From positions 1 to 45,869 of the forward strand of contig JAPSJX010000007.1 in assembly GCA_031178105.1 (NCBI GenBank): a DNA stretch of 45,869 nt. Reading direction: 5' to 3'. The notes under the pieces are model-generated. The model worked only from the letters and a program-made list of their open reading frames with translations. It had not been told where the DNA came from and did no database searches. The translations under genes and the position numbers were made by a program. Shown here piece after piece: positions 6,527-16,300 of the stretch. Source of the stretch: Agrococcus sp. Lineage in GTDB: Bacteria > Actinomycetota > Actinomycetes > Actinomycetales > Microbacteriaceae. The stretch's first letter is position 1. Each line of letters begins with the position of its first letter.

Positions 6527-8162
6527 CCGCGTGGCCCGAGTGGCGCGCCCAGGTGAGCGAGAGCGACCGCTGGGCGCGCGTGATCGCGACGTAGAGCAGG
6601 CGGCGCTCCTCGTCGATCTCGGCGAGCGTCGTCGCATGCGACACGGGCAGCAGGCCCTCCGCGAGCCCGATCACGTGCACGTGCTGCCACTCGAGGCCCT
6701 TGGCCGCGTGGATCGTCGCGATCGTGACGGCGGCGAGCGTCGGCTCGTGCTCGGTCGCGGCGCGGCGCTCGAGGTCCCGCGCGAAGCCGGGCAGGTCCGT
6801 GCCGCCCGCCTCCTCCGCGAGGGTGACGAGCGCGTGCAGCGCATCCCACTGCGCGCGCTCCTGGCCGTGCGTCGCGGGCGGCTCGGCTCGATAGCCGAGG
6901 CCCATGACGATGTCGGCGACCGCCTGGAACACCGGCCGGCCGTCGGCCGGGGCGCTCCGCAGCATGAGCACGGCGCGCTTCACGACCGGGATCTCGAAGA
7001 ACCGGGTCGAGCCCCGCACCGTCGACGACAGGCCGACGCCGGCGAGCGCCTGCTCGAGCAGCCCCGCCTGGGCGTGGAAGCGGGTGAGCACCGCGATGTC
7101 GCCCGGGTCGGCGCCGGCGTCGACCTGGGCGCGGCACGCGGCGGCGACGGCCGCCGCCTCGGCGGAGTCGTTGCCGTGGACCGTCGCGGCCGGCTCGCGC
7201 CCCTGCTCGCCCGAGGCGGCCTGGAGCGTGAGCGCGTCCCTGCCCCGCATGAGCCGGTTCGCGCATCCCACGATCGCGGCCGTCGACCGGTACGAGCGCT
7301 CGAGCCGCACGACCTCGGCGTCGGGGTGGTCGTGCACGAAGCGGCTGAGGCTGGCGGGGTCCGCGCCCGCGAACGAGTAGATGGTCTGGCTCGGGTCGCC
7401 GACGACGCACACGTCGCGACGGTCGCCGAGCCACGCGGCGAGGAGCCGCTGCTGCATGGGCGAGACGTCCTGGTACTCGTCGACCGTGAAGTGCCGGTAG
7501 CGGGAGCGCACCTCGTCGGCGATGACGGGCTCGCGCTCGATCATGCCGGTGGTCGCGAGCAGCACGTCCTCGAAGTCGATCTGCCGCCGCTCGTCCTTCA
7601 CCCGCTCGTACGCCATGTGCAGGTCGATCATCGCCTCCGGCACGATGCCGGTCGGCATGGGTCGGATGCGCGCCTGCAGCCCGTAGTCCTCCATCGTCAT
7701 CGCCTGCGACTTGCGCCACTCGATCTCGCCCGCCGCGTCGCGCAGCTGCGCCGTCGGCAGCCGGAGGCGCAGCTGCGCCGCGGCGTCCGCGAGCAGCGAC
7801 GCCTTCTGCGGCAGCAGCTTGGGCATGGACGAGCCGGTGACGCGCGGCCAGAAGTGCGACAGCTGCGCGAGCGCGGCAGCGTGGAACGTGCGCGCCTGCA
7901 CGCGGCCCGCGCCGAGGCGCGCGAGGCGGGTGCGCATCTCCCCCGCGGCCCGGCTCGTGAAGGTGAGCGCGAGCGACGCGTGCTCGGCCTGCTCGCCGGT
8001 CGCCACGCCGTAGGCGATGCGGTGCGTGATCGCGCGCGTCTTGCCGGTGCCGGCGCCCGCGAGGATCGCGACGGGGCCGCCGAGCGTCGTCGCCGCCTGC
8101 CGCTGCTGCTCGTCGAGGCCGGCCAGGATGCGGTCCGCGTCCGTCAGCACGCGGTCGGTCAC
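6456..8162 (-). CDS. uvrD2: UvrD2-type SF1 DNA helicase, short form
   Basis: A 568-aa superfamily 1A helicase that unwinds DNA 3' to 5' using ATP. Seen: Walker A AGAGTGKT at residues 35-42, TFTSRAAGEM (Ia), VDEYQDVSPMQQ (II), GDPSQTIYSFAGA (III), LERSYRS (IV), TIHAAKGLEWQHV (V) and VAITRAQ (VI), all intact. The protein ends about 40 residues after motif VI, so the zinc tetracysteine and HRDC domains of mycobacterial UvrD2 (Rv3198c, about 700 aa) are absent. I place the start at the GTG that forms a GTGA overlap with the nudC stop; in-frame sequence further upstream lies inside nudC and is Arg-rich noise. It is translationally coupled to nudC. Confidence 0.88.
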   Translation of the reverse strand: MTDRVLTDADRILAGLDEQQRQAATTLGGPVAILAGAGTGKTRAITHRIAYGVATGEQAEHASLALTFTSRAAGEMRTRLARLGAGRVQARTFHAAALAQLSHFWPRVTGSSMPKLLPQKASLLADAAAQLRLRLPTAQLRDAAGEIEWRKSQAMTMEDYGLQARIRPMPTGIVPEAMIDLHMAYERVKDERRQIDFEDVLLATTGMIEREPVIADEVRSRYRHFTVDEYQDVSPMQQRLLAAWLGDRRDVCVVGDPSQTIYSFAGADPASLSRFVHDHPDAEVVRLERSYRSTAAIVGCANRLMRGRDALTLQAASGEQGREPAATVHGNDSAEAAAVAAACRAQVDAGADPGDIAVLTRFHAQAGLLEQALAGVGLSSTVRGSTRFFEIPVVKRAVLMLRSAPADGRPVFQAVADIVMGLGYRAEPPATHGQERAQWDALHALVTLAEEAGGTDLPGFARDLERRAATEHEPTLAAVTIATIHAAKGLEWQHVHVIGLAEGLLPVSHATTLAEIDEERRLLYVAITRAQRSLSLTWARHSGHAVRQPSRFLAEIGGGTAPSSVAAR

Positions 8163-9064
8163 GCGGGCTCGCCGCGGGCGAGCCACGCGTCGAGGATCCA
8201 GGACGCGATCGACGTGCGCCCTGGCAGCTGCACGGCGCCCGCCCGCAGCTCGTCCCGCGTGAACCACCGGACGTCGAGGATCTCGACGCCGTCCGGACGG
8301 ATGGTGTCGGGGTCGTCGGCGATGCACTCGAAGCCGAGCATGAGGCTGCGCGGGAAGGGCCACGGCTGCGAGCCGAGGTAGTGCGGCTCCACGACCCGCA
8401 GCCCCGTCTCCTCGAGCACCTCGCGGACGACCGCCGCCTCGAGCGACTCGCCCGGGTCGACGAAGCCGGCGATGAGCGAGTAGCGGCCCTCGGGCCACGC
8501 GGCGTTGTGGCCGAGCAGGATGCGCTCGTCTGCCCGGTCGTGGATCGCGACGATCACGGCGGGATCGGTGCGCGGGAAGTGAGCGCCGCCGCTCGCGTCG
8601 CGGCGCACCCAGCCGGACTCCTCGAAGGCGGCGGGGCTGCCGTCGACCGGGCTGTGATGGCTCTCGCGCTGCCACACGCCGAGCGCCACCGCCTGCACGA
8701 GCGCGCCGGCGTCGGCGTCGTCGAGGTCGGCGCCCACCTCGCGGAGCGACCGCCACTCGGCGCCCGGCACGTCGAAGGGCTCGGCGACGAGCATCGAGAG
8801 GATGACGCCGCCCCGGGACCCGTCGCCGGCGACGGCGCGGCCGAGCCAGCTGAGCGGCACGAGCGGCTCGACGGCGCCGGCCTGCTCCGCGAGGGCATCC
8901 GGCGCGAGCCGCACGAGGGCACCGTCGCGCACCGGGGCGCGGTCGCCGGCGATGGCGATGATGCGGGTGGAGGGCACCTCGAGGGCCCGGGCGACCGCAT
9001 CCGGCGCGAGCCGGGACGCGTGGTCGCGGTCGAGCGCCGATCTGGCGAGCGGGGGAACCTGCAC
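8159..9064 (-). CDS. nudC: NudC-like NADH pyrophosphatase lacking zinc ribbon cysteines
   Basis: A 301-aa Nudix hydrolase that would cut NAD(H) and related dinucleotides, and possibly remove NAD caps from RNA. The Nudix box GX5EX7REVXEETGL spans about residues 200-222 and the NADH-pyrophosphatase signature SQPWPFP is at 232-238, so the subfamily is clear. The four zinc-ribbon cysteines expected before the HFPRTDPAV segment are replaced: the region reads HHSPVDGSP (136-144) and RRDASGG (154-160) and has no Cys. The start is the GTG at 9064, 4 nt after GGAGG; an upstream ATG at 9124 would add an unconserved Arg/Gly tail and overlap the divergent gene's start codon. Downstream it overlaps uvrD2 by 4 bp. 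Confidence 0.88.
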   Translation of the reverse strand: MQVPPLARSALDRDHASRLAPDAVARALEVPSTRIIAIAGDRAPVRDGALVRLAPDALAEQAGAVEPLVPLSWLGRAVAGDGSRGGVILSMLVAEPFDVPGAEWRSLREVGADLDDADAGALVQAVALGVWQRESHHSPVDGSPAAFEESGWVRRDASGGAHFPRTDPAVIVAIHDRADERILLGHNAAWPEGRYSLIAGFVDPGESLEAAVVREVLEETGLRVVEPHYLGSQPWPFPRSLMLGFECIADDPDTIRPDGVEILDVRWFTRDELRAGAVQLPGRTSIASWILDAWLARGEPA

Positions 9065-9109
9065 GTCACCTCCGTCGCGTGGCGCGGCCCCCGACGGTCG
9101 AGGGCGGCC

Positions 9110-9115
9110 TAGCCT
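9110..9115 (+). promoter_or_regulatory. -10 box, leaderless promoter of phosphotransferase-like gene
   Basis: TAGCCT, then 7 nt, then the ATG at 9123. The overlapping minus-strand hexamer TAGGCC (9111-9106) may serve nudC, sharing the central TA. Confidence 0.6.
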
Positions 9116-9122
9116 GGCATCC

Positions 9123-10175
9123 ATGAGCACGAACCCCTTCACTCTAGCCGCGCTGGCCACCACCGCCGTCGATGGCCTCACGGTGGTCGGGGCGACGGAG
9201 GACGGCTCCGACGAGCACCGCTCGGTCGTCGCAGCGCGCCTCGCCGGTGGCGAGACGGTGCAGACCGTGCTCCCCCGCTCCGTCGCCGCCCTCGGCACGG
9301 CACGAGCGCACGCCGCCGCGCTCGCGGCGCTGACGCTCGCGACCCGCTCGCGGCTGCCGTTCGAGGTGCCGTCGGTGCTCGGCACCGCGGAGGCGGGCCG
9401 CTCGACGCTCTTCGTGCTCACCCGGCTCGGCGGCGCGACGATGCGGCTTCAGGACATCTCCCCCGCCCGCCCGGGGCTCGCGGCGAGCGTCGGCCAGGCG
9501 ATCGCGGCGATCCACGAGCTGCCCACGTCGGTGGCCGCCGACGCCGGTCTGCCGCACGAGACGGCGCAGGCGCTGCGGCAGCGGCTGCTCGACACCTTCG
9601 ACCGCGCCGCGGCGACGGGGTCGGTGCCCGCGGCGCTGCTCGAGCGCTGGGAGGGCGCGCTCTCCGACGACCGGCTGTGGCAGTTCAAGCCGGCCCTCGT
9701 GCACGGCGACCTGCAGGCCCCCGCGTTCCGGGTCGAGGGCGCGCACGTCGTCGGCATGGACGGCTGGCACGCGCTCGCCGTCGGTGACCCTGCCCGCGAC
9801 CTCGCGTTCCTGCTCGGCTCGAGCGAGTTCGGCAGCGTCGACGAGGCGTTCGAGTCGCACGCCGCGGCCCGGGGCATCGGCGATCGGCAGCTCCGCCAGC
9901 GCGCCATGCTGCACGCCGAGCTCGACGTCGCCCGCTGGCTGCTCCACGGCGTCGACGCGGGCGACGAGGCGGTCGTGGCCGACGCCTCCGCGATGCTCGC
10001 ATCGCTGGTCCAGCGCGTCGATCGCGGAGCGGGGGCCGCGATCGCGGCGCAGCAGCCCGAGACCATGGACCTCACGGGCGTGCAGCAGTACCTGGGCGAG
10101 ACCGGACCGGTCGCCGGCGACGGCTCGCGCGATGGCGGGGACGGCCGAGGAGGCGTCGGCTCAGGCGACCGCTGA
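9123..10175 (+). CDS. aminoglycoside/macrolide phosphotransferase-like protein with altered catalytic loop
   Basis: A 350-aa protein with the APH/choline-kinase fold. The Brenner-type loop is HGDLQAPAF at 194-202 and the metal-binding region reads GMDGWHALAVGDPARDLA at 211-228. His, Asp and the later Asp (D213) are kept, but the Asn expected about five residues after the catalytic Asp in HGDxxxxN is missing. The last 25 or so residues are Gly/Asp-rich and disordered. Phosphotransferase-like genes at this place are common in Microbacteriaceae (recall). The substrate is unknown; resistance is not implied. The ATG is 7 nt after a -10 box; the 3' end overlaps adnB by 15 bp, tail to tail. Confidence 0.75.
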   Translation: MSTNPFTLAALATTAVDGLTVVGATEDGSDEHRSVVAARLAGGETVQTVLPRSVAALGTARAHAAALAALTLATRSRLPFEVPSVLGTAEAGRSTLFVLTRLGGATMRLQDISPARPGLAASVGQAIAAIHELPTSVAADAGLPHETAQALRQRLLDTFDRAAATGSVPAALLERWEGALSDDRLWQFKPALVHGDLQAPAFRVEGAHVVGMDGWHALAVGDPARDLAFLLGSSEFGSVDEAFESHAAARGIGDRQLRQRAMLHAELDVARWLLHGVDAGDEAVVADASAMLASLVQRVDRGAGAAIAAQQPETMDLTGVQQYLGETGPVAGDGSRDGGDGRGGVGSGDR

Positions 10176-13100
10176 CGCCGCCGCGACCGCCTGCTGCGCC
10201 CGCAGCCAGCGGCCCTCGAGCTCAGCGAGCGACTCGATGCGCGTCGGCCGCACGATGCGGTCGTGCTCGACGAAGTAGAGCTCCGCGTCGACGAGGTCGG
10301 GGTCGAGCCCCGCGTGCGCCGCGTACGCGGCCCGGTAGAGCGCGAGCTGCAGCTGCCGTGCCTCGAGGTCGGCATCCCCCGAGGGCAGCCGACCGGTCTT
10401 CCAGTCGACGACCGTCGCCCGCTCGCCATCGCGGTAGACCGCGTCGATCTTGCACACCACGGTCGTGCCGGCGAGCGGCAGGTGGATCTCGAGCTCGGTC
10501 TCGGCGGGCTCCCGGTCGCCGTAGGGCGAGGCGAGGAAGGTGCGCTTGAGCCGCTCGAGCCGGTCGGCGTCGATGCCCACGAGCTCCTCGTCGAGCGCCT
10601 CGTCGTCGACGGCGTCGCCGAGCCCGATCGCGCTGCCGCGCCGCTCGACCCAGCCGTGGAAGAGGGTGCCGAGCCTCGTCGCCGCGAACGGCTCCTGCGG
10701 CATGGGGCGCGCGAGCTGGCGCGCGACGGCCACCGGGTCGGCAGCCCAGTCCTTGAAGCCGGATGCCGCGATGCGGGTCGGGAGCGCCAGCCCGCCGCCC
10801 TCGCGCGCCTCGAGCAGGAGGGCGATCGCGTCGTCCCACGGGGTCGCCGCGCTCGGGTCGGCGGCGTCGACGAGCGCGGCACCGCGCTCGACCGCGCCGC
10901 GGCGAGAGCCGAGCGGGTCGGCCGGCCAGGCCGTCGTCGGCGCGGTGCCCGCGCGCGGGTTCGGCGCGCCGCGCTCGGGCTGCTCGAGCAGCGGCGCGCC
11001 GACCGACTCGGCGGCGAGGGCGAGCAGCTTCGTCGGCTTCGCGGAGCTGGTGCCGCTGCCGTACCAGAGCGCTCCGGAGAGCCAGAGCGCGTGCCGGGCG
11101 CGGGTGACCGCGACGTACGAGAGGCGGTCGCGCTCGGACTCGTCGTGCGCCTTGAGCGCTGCTGCGAAGTCGGCGCGCGCCTCGAGGTAGTCGTGCGCGG
11201 TCGGCTGGTCGTGGTCGAGCGTCGGCAGCATCGTCGCGTCGCCGCGGAGCGGGTAGGGCAGCCGTGCGCGCTCGAGCCACCCCTTGGAGCTCGGGTCGGC
11301 CTGCGCCGCGGCGAGCCGGGGCAGCGCGACGAGGTCCCATTCGAGCCCCTTGGCCGCATGCATCGTCATGACCTGCACCGTGCCCGGCTGCGCCTCGGGC
11401 TGCGGCGCGTCCGGGCCCCGGCCGGCCTCGACGGCCTCGAGGTAGACGAGCAGCGACTCGAGTCCGCCCTGCTCGTCGGCGGTGGCGAAGGCGTGCACCT
11501 CCCGTGCGAACGCGTCGAGCGCCGCGGCGGTCCGGCCCGAGTGGGCGTCGACCTCGATGTCGAGCCGCAGGGCGCGCTCGATGAGGCGCACGTAGTCGAC
11601 GAGCGGCATGCCGGCGCTGCGCCGCAGCGACCGCAGCAGCACGGCGGCGTCGCGCATCCGACGCACGCCCTCCGGCGTCGCGCCGTCGAGCCCATCGGCC
11701 TCGACGAGCGCGTCGAGCGCGTCGACGATCGACGACGACGCCTCGGGCACGACGGCGCCGCGGTCGCTGCTGCGCTGCGCGTCGCTGAGGCCCGCGGCGG
11801 CCATCCGGTGGGCGGATCGCTGCAGGGCCATCAGGTCGGCGACGCCCACGCGCCACCGGCTGCCGGCCAGCAGGCGGATGAGGGCCGAGCCCTCCTCGGG
11901 CCGCCCCAGCACCCGGAGCGCCGCGACGAGGTCGACGACGGCGGGCTCCTCGAGCAGGCCGCCGCCGCCGGTGCGCGAGACCCGCACGCCGAGCGCGCGC
12001 AGGGCGTTCGAGAGGTCGATGCCGTGCCCGTGCGTGCGCACGAGCAGCGCCGCCGTGCGACCCTCGCGGGTGAGCCCGTGCGCCTCGAACCAGCCGGCGA
12101 GCGCGCGCGCCTCATCGTCGACCGTCTCGAAGTGGCGCACGTCGACGACGCCGTCGCCGGCGTCGTCCCGCGCGCGCAGCGGCAGCACCGGCACCTCGGG
12201 GCGCCCGGGCAGCTCGGTCGCTACGGCGCCCGCGACGCCGAGGATCGCGCGATCGTTGCGCCAGCTCGTCGAGAGCGCCGCCTTGCCCGTCGGCCCGAAG
12301 TGGTGCTCGAAGAGCGCGAGGGTGCCGGCGCTCGCCCCGCGGAAGCCGTAGATCGCCTGGTTGGGGTCGCCGACCGCCATGACGGCCTGCTCGCGGAAGA
12401 TCGCGCCGAGCAGCCGCAGCTGCAGCACCGAGGTGTCCTGGAACTCGTCGAGCAGCACGAACCGGTGACGGTCGCGCAGCTCGGCGACGGCGCCGGGGTG
12501 GGCGGCGAGCGCGTCCATCGCGAAGCGGACCTGGTCGCTGAACTGCACGACGCCGAGGCGGCGCTTCTGCTCGTCGAAGGCGTCGACGAGGTCGGCGAGC
12601 GCGCCGAGGCCGCCGACGTTCGCCGCGTCGCGCGCGAGGTCGCGCTGCGCTGCCTGGCTGAGCGCGCGCTTCGCGTCCGCGCGCGGCGGGAGCGAGGTGA
12701 GCGTCGCGAAGCGGTCGGCGAGCCCCGAGCGACGCAGCGCGTCGGTCGTGACGTGGTGGTCGCCGAGCTCGCCCGCGAGCTGCACGACGGCCTGGGCGAC
12801 GATCGCCGCGGAGCCCACCTCGGCGAGGCGCAGGTCGTCCGAGGCACGCGCGACGCGCAGCGCGAGGATGAACGCGGCGGGGTCGGTCAGCACATCGGAC
12901 TCCGGGTCCCGGCCGATGAGGAGTCCCCACTCCTTGAAGAGGCTGCTCGCGAAGGAGTTGTAGGTCTGGACGACCGGCCGGCTCGTCGCGACGAGCGCCG
13001 GCTCGACGAGGCCGGCCCGGCCGAGCAGCTCGAGCTGCGCGTCGAGCCTCTCCTGCAGCTCGCGCGCCGCCTTGCGGGTGAAGGTGAGGCCGAGCACCTG

Positions 13101-13304
13101 GTCGGGCAGCGCGCGGTCGTTCGCGACGAGCCACAGCACGCGCTGCGCCATCGTGTGCGTCTTGCCGCTGCCGGCGCCCGCGACGACGAGCGTCGGCGAC
13201 TCCGACGCGGCGATCACGGCGCGCTGCTCGTCGGTCGGCGGCTGCACCCGCCTGCCGAGCACCGCGGCGAGCGCTTCGGCGATGTCGTCGGGGCTGTGCG
13301 TCAC
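10161..13304 (-). CDS. adnB: AdnB-like helicase-nuclease subunit
   Basis: A 1047-aa UvrD-like motor with a C-terminal RecB-type nuclease, the lead motor of the AdnAB double-strand-break resection complex (Rv3201c homologue). Seen: Walker A AGAGSGKTH at 42-50, TFTRKAARELQ (Ia), LLDEFQDTSVLQ (II), GDPNQAIYGFRGA (III), STSWRND (IV), TMHAAKGLEWDLV (V), VAVTRARHALWLS (VI), and nuclease motifs GTLFHGWVE, KIDAVYRDG and VVDWKTGRL near residues 910-972 with a downstream Q..LY. Motor and nuclease sites are both complete. The start is the GTG in a GTGA overlap with the adnA stop, giving tight 1:1 coupling; longer reading upstream lies inside adnA. Confidence 0.92.
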   Translation of the reverse strand: MTHSPDDIAEALAAVLGRRVQPPTDEQRAVIAASESPTLVVAGAGSGKTHTMAQRVLWLVANDRALPDQVLGLTFTRKAARELQERLDAQLELLGRAGLVEPALVATSRPVVQTYNSFASSLFKEWGLLIGRDPESDVLTDPAAFILALRVARASDDLRLAEVGSAAIVAQAVVQLAGELGDHHVTTDALRRSGLADRFATLTSLPPRADAKRALSQAAQRDLARDAANVGGLGALADLVDAFDEQKRRLGVVQFSDQVRFAMDALAAHPGAVAELRDRHRFVLLDEFQDTSVLQLRLLGAIFREQAVMAVGDPNQAIYGFRGASAGTLALFEHHFGPTGKAALSTSWRNDRAILGVAGAVATELPGRPEVPVLPLRARDDAGDGVVDVRHFETVDDEARALAGWFEAHGLTREGRTAALLVRTHGHGIDLSNALRALGVRVSRTGGGGLLEEPAVVDLVAALRVLGRPEEGSALIRLLAGSRWRVGVADLMALQRSAHRMAAAGLSDAQRSSDRGAVVPEASSSIVDALDALVEADGLDGATPEGVRRMRDAAVLLRSLRRSAGMPLVDYVRLIERALRLDIEVDAHSGRTAAALDAFAREVHAFATADEQGGLESLLVYLEAVEAGRGPDAPQPEAQPGTVQVMTMHAAKGLEWDLVALPRLAAAQADPSSKGWLERARLPYPLRGDATMLPTLDHDQPTAHDYLEARADFAAALKAHDESERDRLSYVAVTRARHALWLSGALWYGSGTSSAKPTKLLALAAESVGAPLLEQPERGAPNPRAGTAPTTAWPADPLGSRRGAVERGAALVDAADPSAATPWDDAIALLLEAREGGGLALPTRIAASGFKDWAADPVAVARQLARPMPQEPFAATRLGTLFHGWVERRGSAIGLGDAVDDEALDEELVGIDADRLERLKRTFLASPYGDREPAETELEIHLPLAGTTVVCKIDAVYRDGERATVVDWKTGRLPSGDADLEARQLQLALYRAAYAAHAGLDPDLVDAELYFVEHDRIVRPTRIESLAELEGRWLRAQQAVAAASAVA

Positions 13305-16300
13305 TCGGTGACCTCCGGCAGGACGTGGATGGCGCACTGGCCGAACGAGAAGGGCGCGCAGCAGTGCTCGCTCGGCGAGGCCAGGAAGCGGGCGCCGCCC
13401 ATCGTGCCGACCGCGTGCTCGAGGTGCTCGACGAAGGCGTCGCGCACCGCCTCGAAGCTGTCGGCGGCGACGACCTTGTCCTTGACCTGGAGCCGCGGCA
13501 TCACGAGCCGCGCCTCCGTCGGCGCGCTCGCGGGCACGCCCTCGATGCCGCCGAGCGAGATGGCGAGCTGGTAGGCGCGCAGCTGGAGGTTGCCGAGCTC
13601 CGGATGGACGCCCGGGCGATGCTTGCCCGTCTTGAGGTCGACGACGCGCACCGTGCCGTCGCTGCCGTGCTCCAGCCAGTCGATGGAGCCGTGGAGCGCT
13701 GCGCCGCCGGCCAGCTCGACCGAGAAGCGGGCCTCGTGCTCGCCGGGCACCACCCTCCAGCCCTCGCCGCGGAGGCGCTGGAAGTAGTCGGCGATGTGGG
13801 CCACGAGCTGCGGCACGTCCGCGCTCTGCTGCGCCGCCTCCCACGTGGACGGGTGCGCGAGCTCGCCGAAGCGGTCACCGATGTAGCGCTCGAGCGCGGC
13901 GGCGTCGCTCGCGTCGGCGTGCTCCACCGCCTCGTGGACGATGGTGCCGAAGCCGGCGGCGCGGTTCGACGTGGAGCCGGCGAGCCGCTGGATCACCCAG
14001 TCGACCTCGCAGTCCTGCAGCTTCTGGAGCGCCGAGGGCGAGACGGCGACCGGGTCGTCGTCGTCGAGCCGGCGCTCGGTGGTGATGGGCGCGAGGCCCC
14101 ACCACTCGTCGGTCGCCGCGCCGGGCACGCCGGCGTCGGCGAGGCGACGCAGCGCGGCCGCTGCGCTCGGGTCGCCGAGGTCGACGACGCGCTTGCGCAG
14201 GTGCGCGACGAGCGAGCGCAGCGAGTGCCAGCGGTCCGCACCCCTCGGGGCCACGGGCACGCCGGCGGTGAACGGCGAGGGCTGCTCCTGCTCGCTGGAG
14301 ACGGCGGTGAGGACGACCCGGGAGCGCGCCGCCTGCACGGCCTTCGCGAAGGTGCGCAGCTCGTCGTGCAGCACCGCGGTGCGGTCGTCGTCGGTCGCCG
14401 CGCCGTCGAGCCGGTTGGCGCCGAGCAGCGACCCGCGGGGACGGAGGTTGGGCCACACGCCCTCCTGGAGCCCCGCGACGATCACCGTGTCCAGCTCCCG
14501 CCCCACGAGCTGGCCCGGCGTGCCGATCGCGACGCGGTCGCCGTCGGCGCGCGCCGCGAGCGAGTCGTCGTCGATGCTGGAGGCGAGCCAGGCGTCGACG
14601 AACCCGCCGGTGTCGACGTCCGGGCGGCGCTCGATGAGGCGCGCGACCTGGTCGAAGAGGGCGACGACGGCGTCGAGCCGGCGGTTCGCGAGCGCGCGCT
14701 CGACGCCCGAGCCCCCGAGCGCCGTCCTGCGCCACGCCTCTGCCACGCCCGCGGCCGACCAGACGGCCCAGAGCACGCGGTCGGCCGAGGCCGGGTCGTC
14801 GGCGCGGATGAGCGCGCGCGCGTCGGCGAGCATGCGGGCGAGCCGGCGCGCCGCGGGCGCCGCGAGCCGCGCGCGCTCGAGCCCCTCGAGCAGCGACGGC
14901 TCGTCGATCGCCTCGCGCACGAGCTCGGCACCGGGCACGTGCACCTCGCCGCCCGCCGCGATGACGCGGTGCCGCAGCGCGCGCTTGAGCCGCCGGACCG
15001 CGAGCGCGTCGAGCCCGAGCAGGTCGCCGCGCAGCAGCCGCTCGGCGAGCTCGGCCGTGAGCGGGATGCGGTCCGCTGCGACCGCGAGCACGCTGACGAG
15101 CGCGTCGACGACCGAGGCCTCGCGGAGCCGCGTCGGGCCGCCCGTCGCGACCGGCACGTCGAGCGCGGACAGCAGCGAGGAGAGCTCGCCGGCGATGCGC
15201 CCGGTGCGGGCCACGACGGCGATCGCGCCGTGCGGGACGCCCTCGGCGCGCCGCTCGTGGATGGCGCGCGCGATCCGCCGTGCCTGGTCGTCGACCGAGT
15301 CGGCGATGAGCAGCTCGACGCGGTCCGCGCCGCCGCCCGCCGCGGCGCGCCGGTGCAGCCCCGCGCCCGCGGTGCCGATGCCCTCCGCGAGCGACGCGGC
15401 GAGCTCGCGCACGCGCGGCCCGTGCCGGTGGTCGGTGCCCAGCACGAGCCGGTGCCCCGGCTCGTGCGCGAAGCCCAGCCGCGCGGGGAGCGCCGCGAGC
15501 AGCGACGCGTCGGCGCCGCGGAAGCCGCCCGTCGCGGTGTCCGGGTCGCCCAGCGCGATGACGGCCGCGCCGCGCTCGCGGAGCGCCTCGAGCACGACGA
15601 CGGCGCCCTCGGTGAGCTCCTGCGCGTCGTCGACGACGACGAGCGAGGGCAGCGCGAGGCGCTCGCTCCCGCGCACGGCGCGCGCGGCGCGGCGCAGGAG
15701 CGAGGCCGCGGTGACGGCCTCGGCTCCGCGGCGCTCGAGCCGCTGGAGCCGCTCGAACTCGTCGAGGAAGTCGGCCGCGGCGGCCCACTCCGGCACCGCG
15801 CGCTCGGCGGCGACGCTGCGCAGGTCGTCGGAGCTCCAGCCGCGCTCGGCCACGGCGGCGAGCAGCTCCCGCAGCTCTGCTCGGAAGCCGGGAAGCTCGC
15901 GGACCTCGGCGTGCAGGTGCTCCGGCCACGCCGGCCCCCGCTGCCCGCCGCCCGCCTCGTCGTCCGCGTGGCCGGCCAGCATCGCGGCGATGATGCGGTC
16001 CTGCTCGGCGCCCGAGAGGAGCTGCGGCGCGGGGCGGTCGCCGGCGAGCGCCTCGGCCGCGAGCACGGCGTGCGCGAACGACGGCATGGAGCGGGCGAGC
16101 GGCCCCGGCGTGACGACGCCCGTGCGCGCGGCGAGGCGATCGCGCAGCACCGTCGCCGCCTGCCGGGACCCGGCGACGACGAGCAGCGAGGCCGGCTCGA
16201 GCCCGTGCGCGAGCCGGTCGGCGACGAGCTCGACGAGGGTGGTCGTCTTGCCCGAGCCGGCGACGCCGAGCACGATCGCGGACGCGCCGGCCGGGAGCGC

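Noticed and set aside
6700-8000. Plus-strand small open frames opposite uvrD2 as hidden genes
   Set aside because: Ser/Arg/Ala-rich products without conserved motifs, no promoter or ribosome site, opposite intact helicase motifs.
9124-9124. nudC starting at the ATG at 9124
   Set aside because: It would overlap the start codon of the divergent gene and add 20 unconserved residues; the GTG at 9064 has a GGAGG site.
9123-10175. Antibiotic resistance gene
   Set aside because: The fold matches aminoglycoside/macrolide phosphotransferases, but the catalytic loop is altered and the place is a conserved chromosomal one; no mobile context.
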